A stretch of 18,840 nucleotides of DNA from an uncultured Oscillospiraceae bacterium (lineage in GTDB: Bacteria > Bacillota > Clostridia > Oscillospirales > Oscillospiraceae). Position 1 is the first letter of the stretch. Every line of letters starts with the position of its first letter. The notes under the pieces are model-generated. The model did not search any database and had not been told where the DNA came from. It was given only the letters and a program-made list of their open reading frames with translations. This document shows, piece by piece, positions 7,502-15,545 of the stretch. Location of the stretch: contig CAAEEO010000050.1 in assembly GCA_900754965.1 (NCBI GenBank), positions 1 through 18,840 on the forward strand. Reading direction: 5' to 3'. The translations under genes and the position numbers were made by a program.

Positions 7502-8533
7502 ATGGAATTGTTTGAACTGATTGAAACACTGTCTGCCTTGTCCGGACCGTCCGGCCAGGAAGACCGGCTCCACGGCTTTCTGCGTCAGCAGTTGGAAAGA
7601 CTATGCGACCATGTGGAAACGGATGCGATGGGGAATATGATTGGCGTTCGCTCCTGTGGCAAATCCAATGCCAAAAAGGTATTGTTGGATGCCCATTTGG
7701 ACGAAGTGGGACTGATTGTCACCGGGATAGAACGGGGATTTCTGCGTGTTTCTGCTTTGGGCGGGATCGATGCGAGAATCCTTCCGGCAATCGAGGTGTT
7801 GGTATTGACGGAGCCACCGATCCCCGGCGTGATCGACACCATGCCGCCCCACGCGCTTCGGGCAGAAGAGATGGAGAAGGCGGTACCCATTGAAAAACTG
7901 GTGATTGATGTGGGGATGACCCAGGAAGAAAGCGAACAGGCTGTTCCGTTGGGAACCGCTGTAACATTCTGCACACAGCCCAAGCGGCTGCTTGGGGGCA
8001 AACTCTGCGGAAAATCTCTGGATAACCGGGCAGGGGCAGCTATCCTGCTGAGGGTATTGGAACACTTGCGGGATGAAACACTGGACTTTGATCTGTATGC
8101 TATGTTCAGCACCCAGGAAGAACTGGGGATGCGGGGCGCCGGGGCCGGCGTCTATGGAATTGCGCCGGATCTGGCTCTGGTACTGGATGTGACCCACGGG
8201 AAAACGCCGGATGCGAAGGATGTGACGCTGATGGATCTGGGAAAAGGGCCTGCCATCGGTGTGGGACCGAATATGACGAGGTGTGTCACCCAGGCGCTGC
8301 AGGAAACGGCGGAGCGGGAGAAAATCCCATTCCAGTTTGAAGTGATGTCCGGCAGCAGTGGCACCAATGCCTGGCCCATTCAGATTGCCTGCGGCGGCAT
8401 TCCGGTGGGCGTGTTGTCCTTACCGCTGCGGTATATGCACACGCCGCATGAAGTAATCGACTTGCAAGATGCCTGTCAAATGGCAGAGCTGACGGCAGCT
8501 TTTGTTCGGCGGGCAGGGGAGGTGCTGATATGA
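7502..8533 (+). CDS. M42 family metallopeptidase (first copy)
   Basis: A 343-residue cytosolic aminopeptidase of the M42 (glutamyl aminopeptidase/endoglucanase M, TET) family. Expected ligands of the two-metal site are visible: His65 in DAHLDEVG, Asp174 in KSLDNR, the catalytic/metal pair Glu206-Glu207 in TQEELG, Asp229 in LVLDVTHG, and His313 in YMHTPHE. These enzymes trim N-terminal residues from peptides and form large oligomers. The ATG lies one base after the murD stop; a GGAG at 7488-7491 inside murD serves as ribosome site. Peptide specificity cannot be read from the sequence. Location after murD might suggest cell-wall peptide recycling, but that is only an inference. Confidence 0.92.
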   Translation: MELFELIETLSALSGPSGQEDRLHGFLRQQLERLCDHVETDAMGNMIGVRSCGKSNAKKVLLDAHLDEVGLIVTGIERGFLRVSALGGIDARILPAIEVLVLTEPPIPGVIDTMPPHALRAEEMEKAVPIEKLVIDVGMTQEESEQAVPLGTAVTFCTQPKRLLGGKLCGKSLDNRAGAAILLRVLEHLRDETLDFDLYAMFSTQEELGMRGAGAGVYGIAPDLALVLDVTHGKTPDAKDVTLMDLGKGPAIGVGPNMTRCVTQALQETAEREKIPFQFEVMSGSSGTNAWPIQIACGGIPVGVLSLPLRYMHTPHEVIDLQDACQMAELTAAFVRRAGEVLI

Positions 8534-9558
8534 TCGAAACGCTGAAGACCCTGTGCGCCCTCCCGGGTGTTTCCGGACAGGAGGATGCGGTGCGGGAATA
8601 TCTGCTCGCCCGGGCCATGCAGGTGGCGGATAAAATCGAAACGGATGCCATGGGAAACCTGATGGTGTTCCGGGCAGGTAAGTGCCATGACCGGACGCTG
8701 ATGCTCTGTGCCCACATGGATGAGGTGGGAGTGATCATCACTGGAATCACCCAGGACGGATTTTTGAAATTTGACTTTGTGGGCGGTGTTGACCGCCGGG
8801 TGGTTTTGGGAAAATCGGTGCTGATTGGGCCGGAAGAGATTCCGGGAGTGATCGGGATCAAAGCGCACCACCTTTCGAAAAAAACAGGCAGCACAGGAAT
8901 TCCCGCTGTGAGCGAACTGACCATTGATATTGGGGCAGGCAGCCGGGCTGAGGCAGAGCGTGTCGTGACCCTTGGGGATGTGGGCATTTTTTCCGGGGAG
9001 CCGGTGATGTTGGGCCGGAATCTGATGAAAGCCAAAGCCATTGATGACCGGTTAGGATGTGCCGTTTTGGCAGAATTGATGGAAAAGCAGCCGGCCTGCG
9101 ATACCTGGTTCGTGTTTACTGTGCAGGAAGAAGTGGGCACTCGCGGTGCGGGGACAGCCGCCTGGCGGATTCACCCGGATGCGGCGATTGTGGTGGAAGG
9201 AACCACGGCAGCAGACCTGCCGGGTGTTCCTGCACATCAGATGATTTGTAAAGTAGGACAGGGAGCGGTGCTCCCATTTATGGACCGGGGAACGCTGTAT
9301 GACCGGGGGCTGCGGGAGAAACTGATTGCCCTGGCTCGGCGTCATCAGATTCCCTGGCAGACAAAGGAGATGATTGCAGGCGGTACGGATGCCTCTGCAA
9401 TCCAACGCAGTTTGGGCGGGATTCCCGTGGCGGGGATTGCAGCGCCGCTGCGGAATATTCACTCTCCCGCCAGTATTGGAAGTGTGGAAGATTTTCAGGC
9501 GGTGTATCGTCTGACAGAATTGATGATAGAAGAATTTGCCAAGGAGACAGAAGATTGA
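8530..9558 (+). CDS. M42 family metallopeptidase (second copy)
   Basis: A second M42 enzyme, 342 residues, beginning at an ATG that overlaps the previous stop by 4 bp (ATGA). The metal site is complete: His62 in CAHMDEVG, Asp172 in AIDDRLG, Glu200-Glu201 in VQEEVGTRGA, Glu223 in VVEGT, and His311 in NIHSPAS. It is clearly diverged from its neighbour: the fourth ligand is Glu here and Asp there, and the surrounding blocks differ. An old duplication or separate acquisition with different substrate specificity is likelier than a recent tandem copy. M42 enzymes can form mixed oligomers, so a hetero-complex of the two is possible. Confidence 0.92.
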   Translation: MIETLKTLCALPGVSGQEDAVREYLLARAMQVADKIETDAMGNLMVFRAGKCHDRTLMLCAHMDEVGVIITGITQDGFLKFDFVGGVDRRVVLGKSVLIGPEEIPGVIGIKAHHLSKKTGSTGIPAVSELTIDIGAGSRAEAERVVTLGDVGIFSGEPVMLGRNLMKAKAIDDRLGCAVLAELMEKQPACDTWFVFTVQEEVGTRGAGTAAWRIHPDAAIVVEGTTAADLPGVPAHQMICKVGQGAVLPFMDRGTLYDRGLREKLIALARRHQIPWQTKEMIAGGTDASAIQRSLGGIPVAGIAAPLRNIHSPASIGSVEDFQAVYRLTELMIEEFAKETED

Positions 9559-10808
9559 AAATCCAGGATATCAAACAGGAGATGTTTGCACGGGCGGCCC
9601 GTGTGGAGAGCACTTTGACCGGGCGCTTTGCAGAAATTGACGCAGTGGCGCAGGCCAACACCCTGCGGGTCATGGAGGCCTTTCAGGAACAGCGGGTGAC
9701 GGAAGGCTGCTTTGCCGGGACAACTGGCTATGGATACGATGATATGGGAAGAGAAGTGCTGGATAAAGTCTATGCCCAGGTATTTGGGGCAGAGGCGGCT
9801 CTGGTGCGGATTGGGTTTGTCAATGGAACCCACGCCATTTCTGCGGCGCTGTATGCGGCGCTGAAACCGGGAGACACCCTGCTGTCTGTAACGGGAACGC
9901 CTTATGACACGATGCGGACGGTGATTGGCATTTCCGGAGAGGAATATGGCAGTCTGAAATTTTACGGAATCGGGTATGATGAAGTGGCACTGGACCAGAC
10001 CGGTGGCCCGGATTATGCCGAGATTTCCCGGAAAGTGGGCGCTATGCGGCCTGCTGCAGTCTTGATTCAGCGCTCCAGAGGATATGAGGAGCGGAAGGCT
10101 CTGTCCATTGCGGAAATCGGGGAGATTGTTGCCTGCGTCAAAGAGGCCTGCCCAGACACCTTGGTGGTGGTCGACAACTGCTATGGCGAGTTTACGGAAA
10201 CGCAGGAGCCGACCCATGTAGGAGCAGATTTGATTGCGGGTTCTCTAATCAAAAATCCCGGCGGCGGCATTGCGCCCATGGGCGGCTATCTGGCAGGCAG
10301 CCAGGAGCTGATCGACCGGGCGGCCAATCGCTTGACGACCCCCGGTATCGGTGCAGAATGCGGCGCTACTTTGGGCAATAACCGCCTGCTCTTCCAGGGG
10401 CTGTTCCTGGCGCCGCACACCGTGGCACAGGCACTGAAAACGGCCGTTTTCTGTGCGGCACTGTTTACGGATATGGGATTTGAAACCAATCCCACGCCCT
10501 TTGAACAGCGGGACGATATTGTGCAGATGGTCAAGCTGAGAACCCCTGAGAATTTGAAAAAGTTCTGCAAAGGTATCCAGGAGGGATCTCCGGTGGATTC
10601 CTTCGTGGTTCCGGAACCCTGGCAGATGCCCGGTTATGACTGTGATGTGATCATGGCGGCCGGTGCATTCATTCAGGGATCGTCCATCGAACTTTCGGCA
10701 GACGGCCCCCTGCGGGAGCCGTATATGGTCTATGTCCAGGGCGGACTGACCTACGAATCCGGCAAATTGGGAATTTTGCTGGCCGCATCTGAAATGATGG
10801 ACAACTGA
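9555..10808 (+). CDS. PLP enzyme of the methionine gamma-lyase (aluminium resistance, YnbB) family
   Basis: A 417-residue fold-type I PLP enzyme. Visible features: TGYGYDDMGRE (57-67), a cofactor-binding NGTHAI block near 90-95, Asp207 in VVVDNCYGE, which would hold the pyridine nitrogen, and Lys233 in GSLIKNPGG, the expected Schiff-base lysine. The family (PF06838) carries the labels methionine gamma-lyase and aluminium resistance protein; the real reaction in this lineage is uncertain, though cleavage of a sulfur amino acid is plausible. The start is TTG 9555, overlapping the preceding stop (TTGA), with AAGGAGA at 9541-9547. It is translationally coupled to the two peptidases, so use of amino acids they release is a reasonable guess. 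Confidence 0.88.
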   Translation: MKIQDIKQEMFARAARVESTLTGRFAEIDAVAQANTLRVMEAFQEQRVTEGCFAGTTGYGYDDMGREVLDKVYAQVFGAEAALVRIGFVNGTHAISAALYAALKPGDTLLSVTGTPYDTMRTVIGISGEEYGSLKFYGIGYDEVALDQTGGPDYAEISRKVGAMRPAAVLIQRSRGYEERKALSIAEIGEIVACVKEACPDTLVVVDNCYGEFTETQEPTHVGADLIAGSLIKNPGGGIAPMGGYLAGSQELIDRAANRLTTPGIGAECGATLGNNRLLFQGLFLAPHTVAQALKTAVFCAALFTDMGFETNPTPFEQRDDIVQMVKLRTPENLKKFCKGIQEGSPVDSFVVPEPWQMPGYDCDVIMAAGAFIQGSSIELSADGPLREPYMVYVQGGLTYESGKLGILLAASEMMDN

Positions 10809-10821
10809 TCCTGCATACGAT
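10792..10821 (+). promoter_or_regulatory. Weak candidate sigma-E type sporulation promoter for yunB
   Basis: CATACGAT at 10814-10821 matches the sigma-E -10 consensus CATACAHT at seven of eight bases. The -35 region 15 bp upstream (AAATGAT, 10792-10798) matches only partly. Placement 19 bases before the yunB ATG and membership of B. subtilis yunB in the sigma-E regulon make it worth noting; the evidence is weak. Confidence 0.3.
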
Positions 10822-10839
10822 GGGCATAGAGGTGATTCT

Positions 10840-11508
10840 ATGCCAGTAAAACATCGGCGGGGGATACGGTGGCGGCGCAGACGCAAAGCGCCTCAAGACC
10901 GGGGCATCCTCTGGAAAGGAATGGCGCTGATGGCGTTGCTGCTGTGCGGCAGTTTTGTGCTCCAGTTGGTGGGGTACCTGCGCAGCTTGTCCAGTGCTAT
11001 GGCAATTTCTGATGCAGAAGACCTTGTGGTCGATACAGTCAACCAGGCGGTGATCGACATGATGGTCGCAGGCGGCTATGATTACAGCTATTTTGTAAAT
11101 ATAGAACAGGATCAGACGGGACGGGTGGTGTCCTTGGACGCCAATATGGCCCGAATCAATGCCTTTTCTGCGGAACTGCTGTATCGTGTAACCAAATTGG
11201 ATGAGGAAAACATTCAGGTACATATCCCATTGGGAAATCTGATGGGGTCCAGTATCCTATTGGGAAAAGGGCCGGATGTGGTGATCGAAATGATCATGCT
11301 CACCAGCTCTTATACGAAATTTCGCAGTGAACTGCACGCTGCGGGCATCAATCAGACGGAACATCGCCTGCTGCTGGATGTGGTGGTGGACATTGATGTT
11401 CTGGTGCCCTGGGGGCGAGAACAGACCCAGATTATCACGCAGGTTCTGATTGCGGAGACCGTGATCATGGGGGAGGTCCCCAATATGTATGTCAATACCG
11501 GGAAGTGA
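10840..11508 (+). CDS. yunB: Sporulation protein YunB
   Basis: 222 residues: a very basic N-terminus (~1-26), one membrane helix (~27-46) and an outer or intermembrane domain. The family hallmarks are present: IPLGNLMGSSILLGKGP (129-145), MLTS near 153-156, and AGINQT (168-173) followed by a His. YunB is a mother-cell sporulation protein of the B. subtilis sigma-E regulon; its molecular role is poorly known. GAGGTGAT precedes the ATG. The 31-base gap after the PLP enzyme is the largest break since murD and holds a possible sigma-E -10. Presence of this gene is the best sign that the host belongs to a spore-forming lineage. Confidence 0.9.
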   Translation: MPVKHRRGIRWRRRRKAPQDRGILWKGMALMALLLCGSFVLQLVGYLRSLSSAMAISDAEDLVVDTVNQAVIDMMVAGGYDYSYFVNIEQDQTGRVVSLDANMARINAFSAELLYRVTKLDEENIQVHIPLGNLMGSSILLGKGPDVVIEMIMLTSSYTKFRSELHAAGINQTEHRLLLDVVVDIDVLVPWGREQTQIITQVLIAETVIMGEVPNMYVNTGK

Positions 11509-11513
11509 GATCT

Positions 11514-13487
11514 ATGAACGTACAAGAAGAAATTGAAAAGCTCCGTCGGGAGATTGAGGTCAATAGTCGGCTATATTATGACCTGGATGCACCGGTGATT
11601 TCGGACTTTGAATATGATGCCATGATGCGTCGCCTGGAAGAATTGGAGGCAGCGCATCCTGAGTTGGTGACGCCGGATTCGCCCACGCAGCATGTAGGCG
11701 GCACGGTGATGAGTTCGTTTGCTCCCGTGACCCATGAAGTGCCGTTGGAGAGTCTGACCGATGTGTTTTCCTTTGAGGAATTGGCAGACTTCGGCCGAAA
11801 AATGGAAGAGATGCTCCCCCAGGCCCACGCATACAGTGTGGAGCCAAAAGTTGACGGACTTTCCATGTCTTTGGTCTATGAAAACGGCGTGTTTGTACAG
11901 GGGGCGACCCGGGGAAATGGCATCACCGGCGAGGATGTGACGGAAAATCTCCGAACGGTGCGGAATTTGCCTCTGCGGCTGAAAAATGCTCCGAAACACC
12001 TGGTGGTTCGGGGCGAGGTGTATATGTCCCGACAGGTGTTTCAGGAGCTGAATGAGGAGCGGGAAATCCGGGGAGAGGCACCCTTTGCCAATCCCCGGAA
12101 CGCCGCCGCCGGTTCCATGCGTCAGCAGGATCCGAAAGTGGCAGCCTCCCGGAAACTGGACATTGTGCTGTTTAATATGCAGGCGTCTTCCCGCCCCTAT
12201 GCGACCCATGGAGAAAGCCTTGCGGCCATGCAGGAGATGGGATTTCCGGTGGTGCCCTATCAGGTGTTTGACACCCTGGAGGACTGCATTGCCCGCATTG
12301 CGTATTTGGGCGACCACCGGGAAGAACTGCCCTACGATATGGATGGAGCGGTAATCAAGCTCAACGATTTACATCAGCGGGAATTGCTGGGCAGCACGGC
12401 TAAGGCACCCCGGTGGGCCGTGGCATATAAATATCCCCCGGAGGAAAAGGAGAGCCGGGTGGTGGATATTGTGGTGCAGGTCGGGCGTACAGGCGTACTG
12501 ACGCCCAAGGCAGTGATCGAACCGGTGCGTCTGGCGGGAACGACTGTCACCAATGCCACACTGCACAATCAGGATTTTGTGGACAAGTTGGATTTGCGGA
12601 TCGGGGACACTGTGGTGGTCCGCAAAGCGGGAGAGATCATTCCGGAAGTGCTTTCCGTGAATTATGCGCTGCGCCCGGAAGGGACGGTGCCGTTCCATTT
12701 GCCCGACACTTGCCCGGAATGTGGCGGCCCGGTGGTGCGGGATGAGGACGGCGTGGCCATGCGCTGCACCGGCGCGGAGTGTCCGGCACAACGGCTGCGC
12801 AATATTGCTCATTTTGCCTCGCGGGAGGCCATGGATATTGATGGATTGGGGATCGCATTGTGTCAGAGTCTGATTGCCAATGACTTGGTCAAAAGTCCCG
12901 CAGAACTGTACTATCTGAAAAAAGAAGAAATAGAACAGTTGGAGCGTATGGGCAGCAAAAGCGCGGAGAATCTTCTGCGTGCAATCGAAAACAGCAAGGG
13001 ACAGGGATTGGCCCGCGTGCTGTGCGGTTTTGGCATCCGGCAGGTGGGAGCGAAAGCCTCCAAGACCCTGGCAGCGCATTTCCGGAACATGGATGCACTG
13101 ATGGCAGCCGGAATGGACGAGCTGACGGCTGTGCCGGATATTGGCCCCATTACGGCCCGGTTTATCCGGGAGTGGCTGGATCAGCCCCAGTCGCAGCATC
13201 AGATTCGTCTGCTCCAGGAGGCAGGTGTGTCCATGGAGAGCATGGAAACGGTAGTGGATGCCCGATTCCAGGGAAAAACTTTCGTTTTGACCGGCGCGTT
13301 GGAGCGTTTTACCCGGGATGAAGCCGGGGCGCTGATCGAAAAATACGGAGGAAAAGTATCCTCCTCCGTGTCGAAAAAAACAGGATATGTACTTGTCGGG
13401 GAAAACCCCGGCAGTAAATTGACCAAAGCAAACGATCTGGGCATTCCGGTGATTACGGAAGAAGAATTTGCCCGGATGATCGAATAA
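11514..13487 (+). CDS. ligA: NAD+-dependent DNA ligase
   Basis: Seals nicks in DNA during replication and repair, using NAD+. Length is 657 residues from ATG 11514, normal for the family. Domains in order: Ia with YYDLDAPVISDFEYD (NMN-binding tyrosines), the adenylation domain with catalytic Lys112 in KVDG, the OB fold, a four-Cys zinc finger (C400, C403, C418, C423), helix-hairpin-helix repeats (~430-570), and a C-terminal BRCT domain (~584-657) with FVLTGALERFTRDEA and GGKVSSSVSKKTGYVLVG. ATG 11514 is preferred for its GGGAAG 8-9 bases upstream. A GTG at 11505 overlaps the yunB stop (GTGA) and would add only three residues. Confidence 0.96.
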   Translation: MNVQEEIEKLRREIEVNSRLYYDLDAPVISDFEYDAMMRRLEELEAAHPELVTPDSPTQHVGGTVMSSFAPVTHEVPLESLTDVFSFEELADFGRKMEEMLPQAHAYSVEPKVDGLSMSLVYENGVFVQGATRGNGITGEDVTENLRTVRNLPLRLKNAPKHLVVRGEVYMSRQVFQELNEEREIRGEAPFANPRNAAAGSMRQQDPKVAASRKLDIVLFNMQASSRPYATHGESLAAMQEMGFPVVPYQVFDTLEDCIARIAYLGDHREELPYDMDGAVIKLNDLHQRELLGSTAKAPRWAVAYKYPPEEKESRVVDIVVQVGRTGVLTPKAVIEPVRLAGTTVTNATLHNQDFVDKLDLRIGDTVVVRKAGEIIPEVLSVNYALRPEGTVPFHLPDTCPECGGPVVRDEDGVAMRCTGAECPAQRLRNIAHFASREAMDIDGLGIALCQSLIANDLVKSPAELYYLKKEEIEQLERMGSKSAENLLRAIENSKGQGLARVLCGFGIRQVGAKASKTLAAHFRNMDALMAAGMDELTAVPDIGPITARFIREWLDQPQSQHQIRLLQEAGVSMESMETVVDARFQGKTFVLTGALERFTRDEAGALIEKYGGKVSSSVSKKTGYVLVGENPGSKLTKANDLGIPVITEEEFARMIE

Positions 13488-13502
13488 AGGAGATAATACC
13501 CC

Positions 13503-14390
13503 GTGATTCAATTTCGCGATTTGACCTTAGCAGACATTCCGCAGGTGCGCAAATTTTTTGAGGCCTATCGTTCCCGTTCCTGTGACGCGACGATCGGCGG
13601 CGCATTTATGTGGAGAAAATATTTTGAGACCCAGATCTATGTGGATGACAGTGTGCTGCTCTTTAAAGTGCAGCGCAGCTGCGATAACCTGGCGTTCATC
13701 ACGCCATACGGGGATTTCGACCGCGGCTGCGCACTGCTGATGGAGTATTGCCGCGAAACGGGAATGCAGCCGGCGTTTTGCGCTGTCACCAAGCGGGAGC
13801 TGCCTTATTTGGAATCTCACTTTGAACTGGAATCTGTCCAGTTCAATCGGATGTGGAGCGACTACCTGTATGAGGCGGAGGCACATCGCAGTTTTGCAGG
13901 AAAGAAATTTTCCGGACAGCGCAACCATGTCAATAAGTTTCTGAAAACATACGAGAATTGGACCTTTGAGCCCATCACGGCGGAAAACCTGAAAGAGGCC
14001 CAGAGTTTCTGTTCTGAGATTGCGCGGCTGCGCGCCAAAGAATCGGACACCTACCAGGCAGAAGAGGAGATCCTGGGGGAAGTATTCTCTCATTATGAAA
14101 CCTACGGATTTTTCGGAGATTTGCTGCGGGTGGATGGCACCATTGTGGCCATGGCCATGGGAGAAGTCATCGGAGACACGCTGTTTGTCCATGTGGAAAA
14201 GGCCCGGCGGGATTACCCCGGAGCCCACCAGATGATCGTGCGGGAGTTTGCCCGGGCGCATACGGGTGGAGAAGTGCAATTTATCAACCGGGAGGATGAT
14301 TCCGGGGACCCGGGTCTTCGGACATCCAAATTGTCCTATCAACCGGTGGAATTGTTGGACAAGGCCACTGTCAAAGTCAAGCAAGTTTGA
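13503..14390 (+). CDS. DUF2156 (LPG synthase C-terminal-like) protein
   Basis: A 295-residue soluble protein matching the DUF2156 family, whose fold is a double GNAT domain related to the C-terminal aminoacyl-transfer domain of lysylphosphatidylglycerol synthase (MprF). Family-typical features: the opening FRDLTLADIPQVRKFF, SGQRNHVNKFLKTY near 140-153, GDTLFVHVEKA near 225-235, YPGAHQMI near 238-245 and the terminal INREDDSGDPGLRTSKLSY. No membrane helices are present, unlike MprF. Substrate and acceptor are unknown; an aminoacyl-tRNA dependent or acyl-CoA dependent transfer is possible. The start is GTG 13503, with AAGGAG at 13487-13492 placed directly at the ligA stop. Confidence 0.86.
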   Translation: MIQFRDLTLADIPQVRKFFEAYRSRSCDATIGGAFMWRKYFETQIYVDDSVLLFKVQRSCDNLAFITPYGDFDRGCALLMEYCRETGMQPAFCAVTKRELPYLESHFELESVQFNRMWSDYLYEAEAHRSFAGKKFSGQRNHVNKFLKTYENWTFEPITAENLKEAQSFCSEIARLRAKESDTYQAEEEILGEVFSHYETYGFFGDLLRVDGTIVAMAMGEVIGDTLFVHVEKARRDYPGAHQMIVREFARAHTGGEVQFINREDDSGDPGLRTSKLSYQPVELLDKATVKVKQV

Positions 14391-14485
14391 GGCTTTTTGT
14401 AGAATCGACGGGAAAACCGGAAGAAAGACTGTACGAATTCACAATATGTTCAAATTCCTTTCATACTTTTGCCGTATTGATCCGA

Positions 14486-14491
14486 TATAAT
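14486..14491 (+). promoter_or_regulatory. Isolated -10 element upstream of the 85-aa gene
   Basis: A perfect TATAAT, 95 bp after the DUF2156 stop. No good -35 lies at normal spacing (TTGCCG at 14469-14474 is only 11 bp away). If used, the transcript would start near 14498, with a leader of about 100 bases containing a 25-base pyrimidine tract and the hairpin at 14546-14576. Confidence 0.4.
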
Positions 14492-14545
14492 ACGACCATA
14501 AGCTAAAGAACATAGATTTCTCACTCTCTTTCTCTTTTCCCAAAC

Positions 14546-14576
14546 CACAAAAGCCCGGTTTCTCCGGGCTTTTGTG
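14546..14576 (+). terminator. Terminator or leader attenuator hairpin
   Basis: A perfect 13-bp stem CACAAAAGCCCGG / CCGGGCTTTTGTG (14546-14558, 14564-14576) with a TTTCT loop. The T-run of four lies within the stem. It may end the murD-to-DUF2156 transcript. However, TATAAT lies before it and the ribosome site of the next gene (GGAGG, 14588-14592) just after it, so it could also attenuate expression of the small protein. Confidence 0.7.
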
Positions 14577-14600
14577 CATCATGAATTGGAGGTACGCATC

Positions 14601-14858
14601 ATGAAAAATTTTGGAAAAAAACTGTTGATCGGAACATCTGTCGTCGCAGCCTCGGCTGCTCTGGGCGCACTGCTGTACAAGCGTTACATGGATGATTTCT
14701 ATGAGTATGTCATGGATGAAGATTGCATGGACGAAATGGATGAGGAAATGGAGTTTGCAGAACCGACTGCAGCCCCGGTAGCGGCAGAGGAGAATGCCGT
14801 CACTGAGGAAGACTTTGAACCTACTGCAAGCGTGGAGCCTGTGGTCTCCGACCGCTGA
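14601..14858 (+). CDS. Small acidic single-pass membrane protein, unknown function
   Basis: 85 residues: a short basic N-terminus (MKNFGKK), one hydrophobic segment (~8-27), then a strongly acidic tail (MDEDCMDEMDEEME near 38-51) ending in an Ala/Pro/Glu-rich stretch. It has no catalytic motif. The N-terminal helix resembles YtxH-type envelope proteins, but that is not enough for a family call. ATG 14601 has GGAGG at 14588-14592. An upstream GTG at 14574 lies inside the hairpin and lacks a ribosome site. The gene is closed by a convergent terminator. Confidence 0.75.
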   Translation: MKNFGKKLLIGTSVVAASAALGALLYKRYMDDFYEYVMDEDCMDEMDEEMEFAEPTAAPVAAEENAVTEEDFEPTASVEPVVSDR

Positions 14859-14898
14859 TTCATGGCCGTTGCATCTTTGCAGTATCAGACACACCGAT

Positions 14899-14940
14899 AA
14901 AAAAACAGCTGCACTTCTACGGGAGTGCAGCTGTTTTTTT
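14899..14940. terminator. Bidirectional terminator between the 85-aa gene and the tlpA-like gene
   Basis: AAAAAACAGCTGCACTTC (from 14900) pairs with GGAGTGCAGCTGTTTTTT after it (14922-14939), including one G-U pair, and closes with a C(TACG)G tetraloop, one of the most stable loop types. A-run and T-run on either side allow use on both strands, serving the two converging genes. Confidence 0.92.
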
Positions 14941-14948
14941 ATTGGAAA

Positions 14949-15536
14949 TCAATCTGCCTGGTAGATCAGATCAATGCCCTGTTGGAGCAGCTCGCTGTCA
15001 ATGGCGCCCATGGCCCTTGCTGCGGTGTATCCCTCGGTGTCAATGAAATAAGTCAGAGGCAGGGAGGAGGAACCGCCATACTGATAAGCGGCATCGTTTT
15101 GGGTGTCGTAAAAGACGGGGAATGTGTATCCCTGCTCTGCGATGAATGCAGTGGCGCTGTCCAAAGTGTCCCAGGAGCCGTCAGTCACATTGACCATCAG
15201 AAATTGGACATCTTCACCGATCTCCTGGTATTTTTCATCAAAATCGGGCATTTCCATTTTACAGGGGCCGCAGCGGCTGGACCAGAAGTTCAGAACCACC
15301 GGATGGCCTAAAAAATCAGACAGGGAGACTTCGTTTCCATCTGCGTCATAGACCGTGAAATCCGGGGCGGGGATTTTTTCCGGCGTTTCATCGGAAGGGC
15401 GATTTGATGGTTGTCCGGAGGAGATGAGTTGTCCGGGATTCATGGAGCCGCTCAATCTGGTGTAGAGAACATACGCGCCCCCCAGAAGGAGAACGAACAC
15501 CAATAAAAGGATAGGCAATACTTTTCTTCGTTCCAT
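14949..15536 (-). CDS. Membrane-anchored TlpA/ResA-like thioredoxin-fold protein
   Basis: 195 residues: an uncleaved-looking signal anchor (~6-25), a linker rich in Pro/Ser (~30-57), and a TlpA/redoxin-type thioredoxin domain facing outside. The active site is SRCGPCK with CGPC at 89-92, and the cis-Pro loop is SSSLPLTYF with Pro160. As in the ResA/TlpA family, it should reduce disulfides in extracytoplasmic proteins, with electrons from CcdA. The gene follows ccdA by nine bases, with TAAGGAGG starting at the ccdA stop, so it is the last gene of the trxB operon. Targets cannot be told. No cytochrome c maturation gene or methionine sulfoxide reductase is nearby. Confidence 0.9.
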   Translation of the reverse strand: MERRKVLPILLLVFVLLLGGAYVLYTRLSGSMNPGQLISSGQPSNRPSDETPEKIPAPDFTVYDADGNEVSLSDFLGHPVVLNFWSSRCGPCKMEMPDFDEKYQEIGEDVQFLMVNVTDGSWDTLDSATAFIAEQGYTFPVFYDTQNDAAYQYGGSSSLPLTYFIDTEGYTAARAMGAIDSELLQQGIDLIYQAD

Positions 15537-15545
15537 AGTACCTCC

